Source: Mageeibacillus sp. UBA5438 (GTDB taxonomy: Bacteria; Bacillota; Clostridia; Saccharofermentanales; DTU023). Taken from it: a stretch of 5,908 nucleotides of DNA. The position numbers and the translations under genes were made by a program. The notes beneath the pieces are model-generated. The model was not told the origin of the DNA, made no database searches, and saw only the letters and a list, made by a program, of their open reading frames with translations. Location of the stretch: NCBI GenBank assembly GCA_002427535.1, contig DIRK01000004.1, positions 504 to 6,411 of the forward strand, given 5' to 3'. Of the stretch, positions 5,789 through 5,908 are shown in pieces; the first letter of the stretch is position 1; every line of letters begins with the position of its first letter.

Positions 5789-5908
5789 TTACCTGTACTC
5801 CAAGTCCTTGTCGAGTGTTTGCTTGCGCAAGAGATCGCAGGGTTCTAAAGATTCTTCTTGTCCCGCTAAGAGTCCCGCCACACCGATCAGTTTGATCTCA
5901 CGCTCTTT
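5789..5908 (-). CDS. kamA: Lysine 2,3-aminomutase, C-terminal end (partial)
   Basis: An open reading frame enters at the right edge and ends with TAA at 5791-5789, giving 39 residues. Its GVAGLLAGQEESLEPCDLLRK segment matches the tail of clostridial lysine 2,3-aminomutase, which I recall as GVAALSGGQQ followed by IEPSDLARKK. The complete enzyme (about 416 residues) uses a [4Fe-4S] cluster, S-adenosylmethionine and PLP to convert L-lysine to L-beta-lysine, the substrate of KamDE. The catalytic radical SAM core, PLP lysine and zinc-binding cysteines lie outside the window and cannot be checked. The stop is 8 bases before kamB, so the two genes are very probably co-transcribed. The assignment combines tail similarity with the conserved kamA-kamB-kamC-kamD-kamE order. 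Other lysine-pathway enzymes (kce, kdd) are less likely. Confidence 0.8.
   Translation of the reverse strand, partial: KEREIKLIGVAGLLAGQEESLEPCDLLRKQTLDKDLEYR

Noticed and set aside
5191..5895. Long plus-strand open frame (234 codons) opposite kamB and the kamA end
   Set aside because: It is Ser/Cys/Pro-rich with no domain pattern, has no plausible ribosome binding site, and lies antisense to two well-supported genes. It is a shadow of their codon bias.
1..5908. Mobile elements, CRISPR, tRNA/rRNA, riboswitch, cobalamin aptamer or promoter
   Set aside because: The window is almost fully coding with gaps of at most 18 bases. No direct repeat arrays, terminal inverted repeats or structured RNA space are present; any operon promoter or cobalamin riboswitch would lie upstream of kamA.

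Overview
The window is a compact, single-strand catabolic operon fragment. All six recognisable genes lie on the minus strand, so transcription runs from position 5908 toward position 1. The order is kamA (only its C-terminal end), kamB, kamC, kamD, kamE and an acetoacetyl-CoA synthetase gene (N-terminal part only, running off the left edge). The largest intergenic gap is 18 bases. The kamD/kamE and kamE/aacS junctions overlap at stop/start codons. No promoter, terminator, RNA gene, mobile element or CRISPR array was seen.

The genes describe the middle of the anaerobic-type lysine degradation route. KamA (lysine 2,3-aminomutase, radical SAM/PLP) makes L-beta-lysine. KamD plus KamE (lysine 5,6-aminomutase, adenosylcobalamin/PLP) converts this to 3,5-diaminohexanoate. 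KamB and KamC are the P-loop protein and MutS-like ATPase that accompany KamDE in lysine-fermenting bacteria and are assigned as the reactivase of the cobalamin enzyme. The next steps (kdd, kce, kal) are not in the window and would be expected upstream of kamA or elsewhere. Kce releases acetoacetate. The last gene visible encodes an AMP-forming acetoacetyl-CoA synthetase, which would activate that acetoacetate at ATP cost. Classical lysine fermenters use a CoA-transferase (AtoAD type) for this, so the ligase is the most distinctive part of the locus.

Strong purine-rich Shine-Dalgarno sequences (AAAGGAGG, AGGAGG), tight translational coupling, and a roughly balanced base composition suggest a moderate-GC member of the Firmicutes. 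The ligase hints at a lineage that oxidises lysine rather than only fermenting it to butyrate. This placement is inference and the genus cannot be named from the sequence alone.

Everything essential was checked by residue. KamE has the base-off cobalamin motif DAHTVG and the PLP lysine after the MNM triplet. KamD keeps the known PLP/substrate residues at a constant offset of one from the characterised enzyme. KamC has intact MutS Walker A, Walker B and H-loop motifs but no room for mismatch-binding domains. KamB has a dethiobiotin-synthetase-spaced P-loop.
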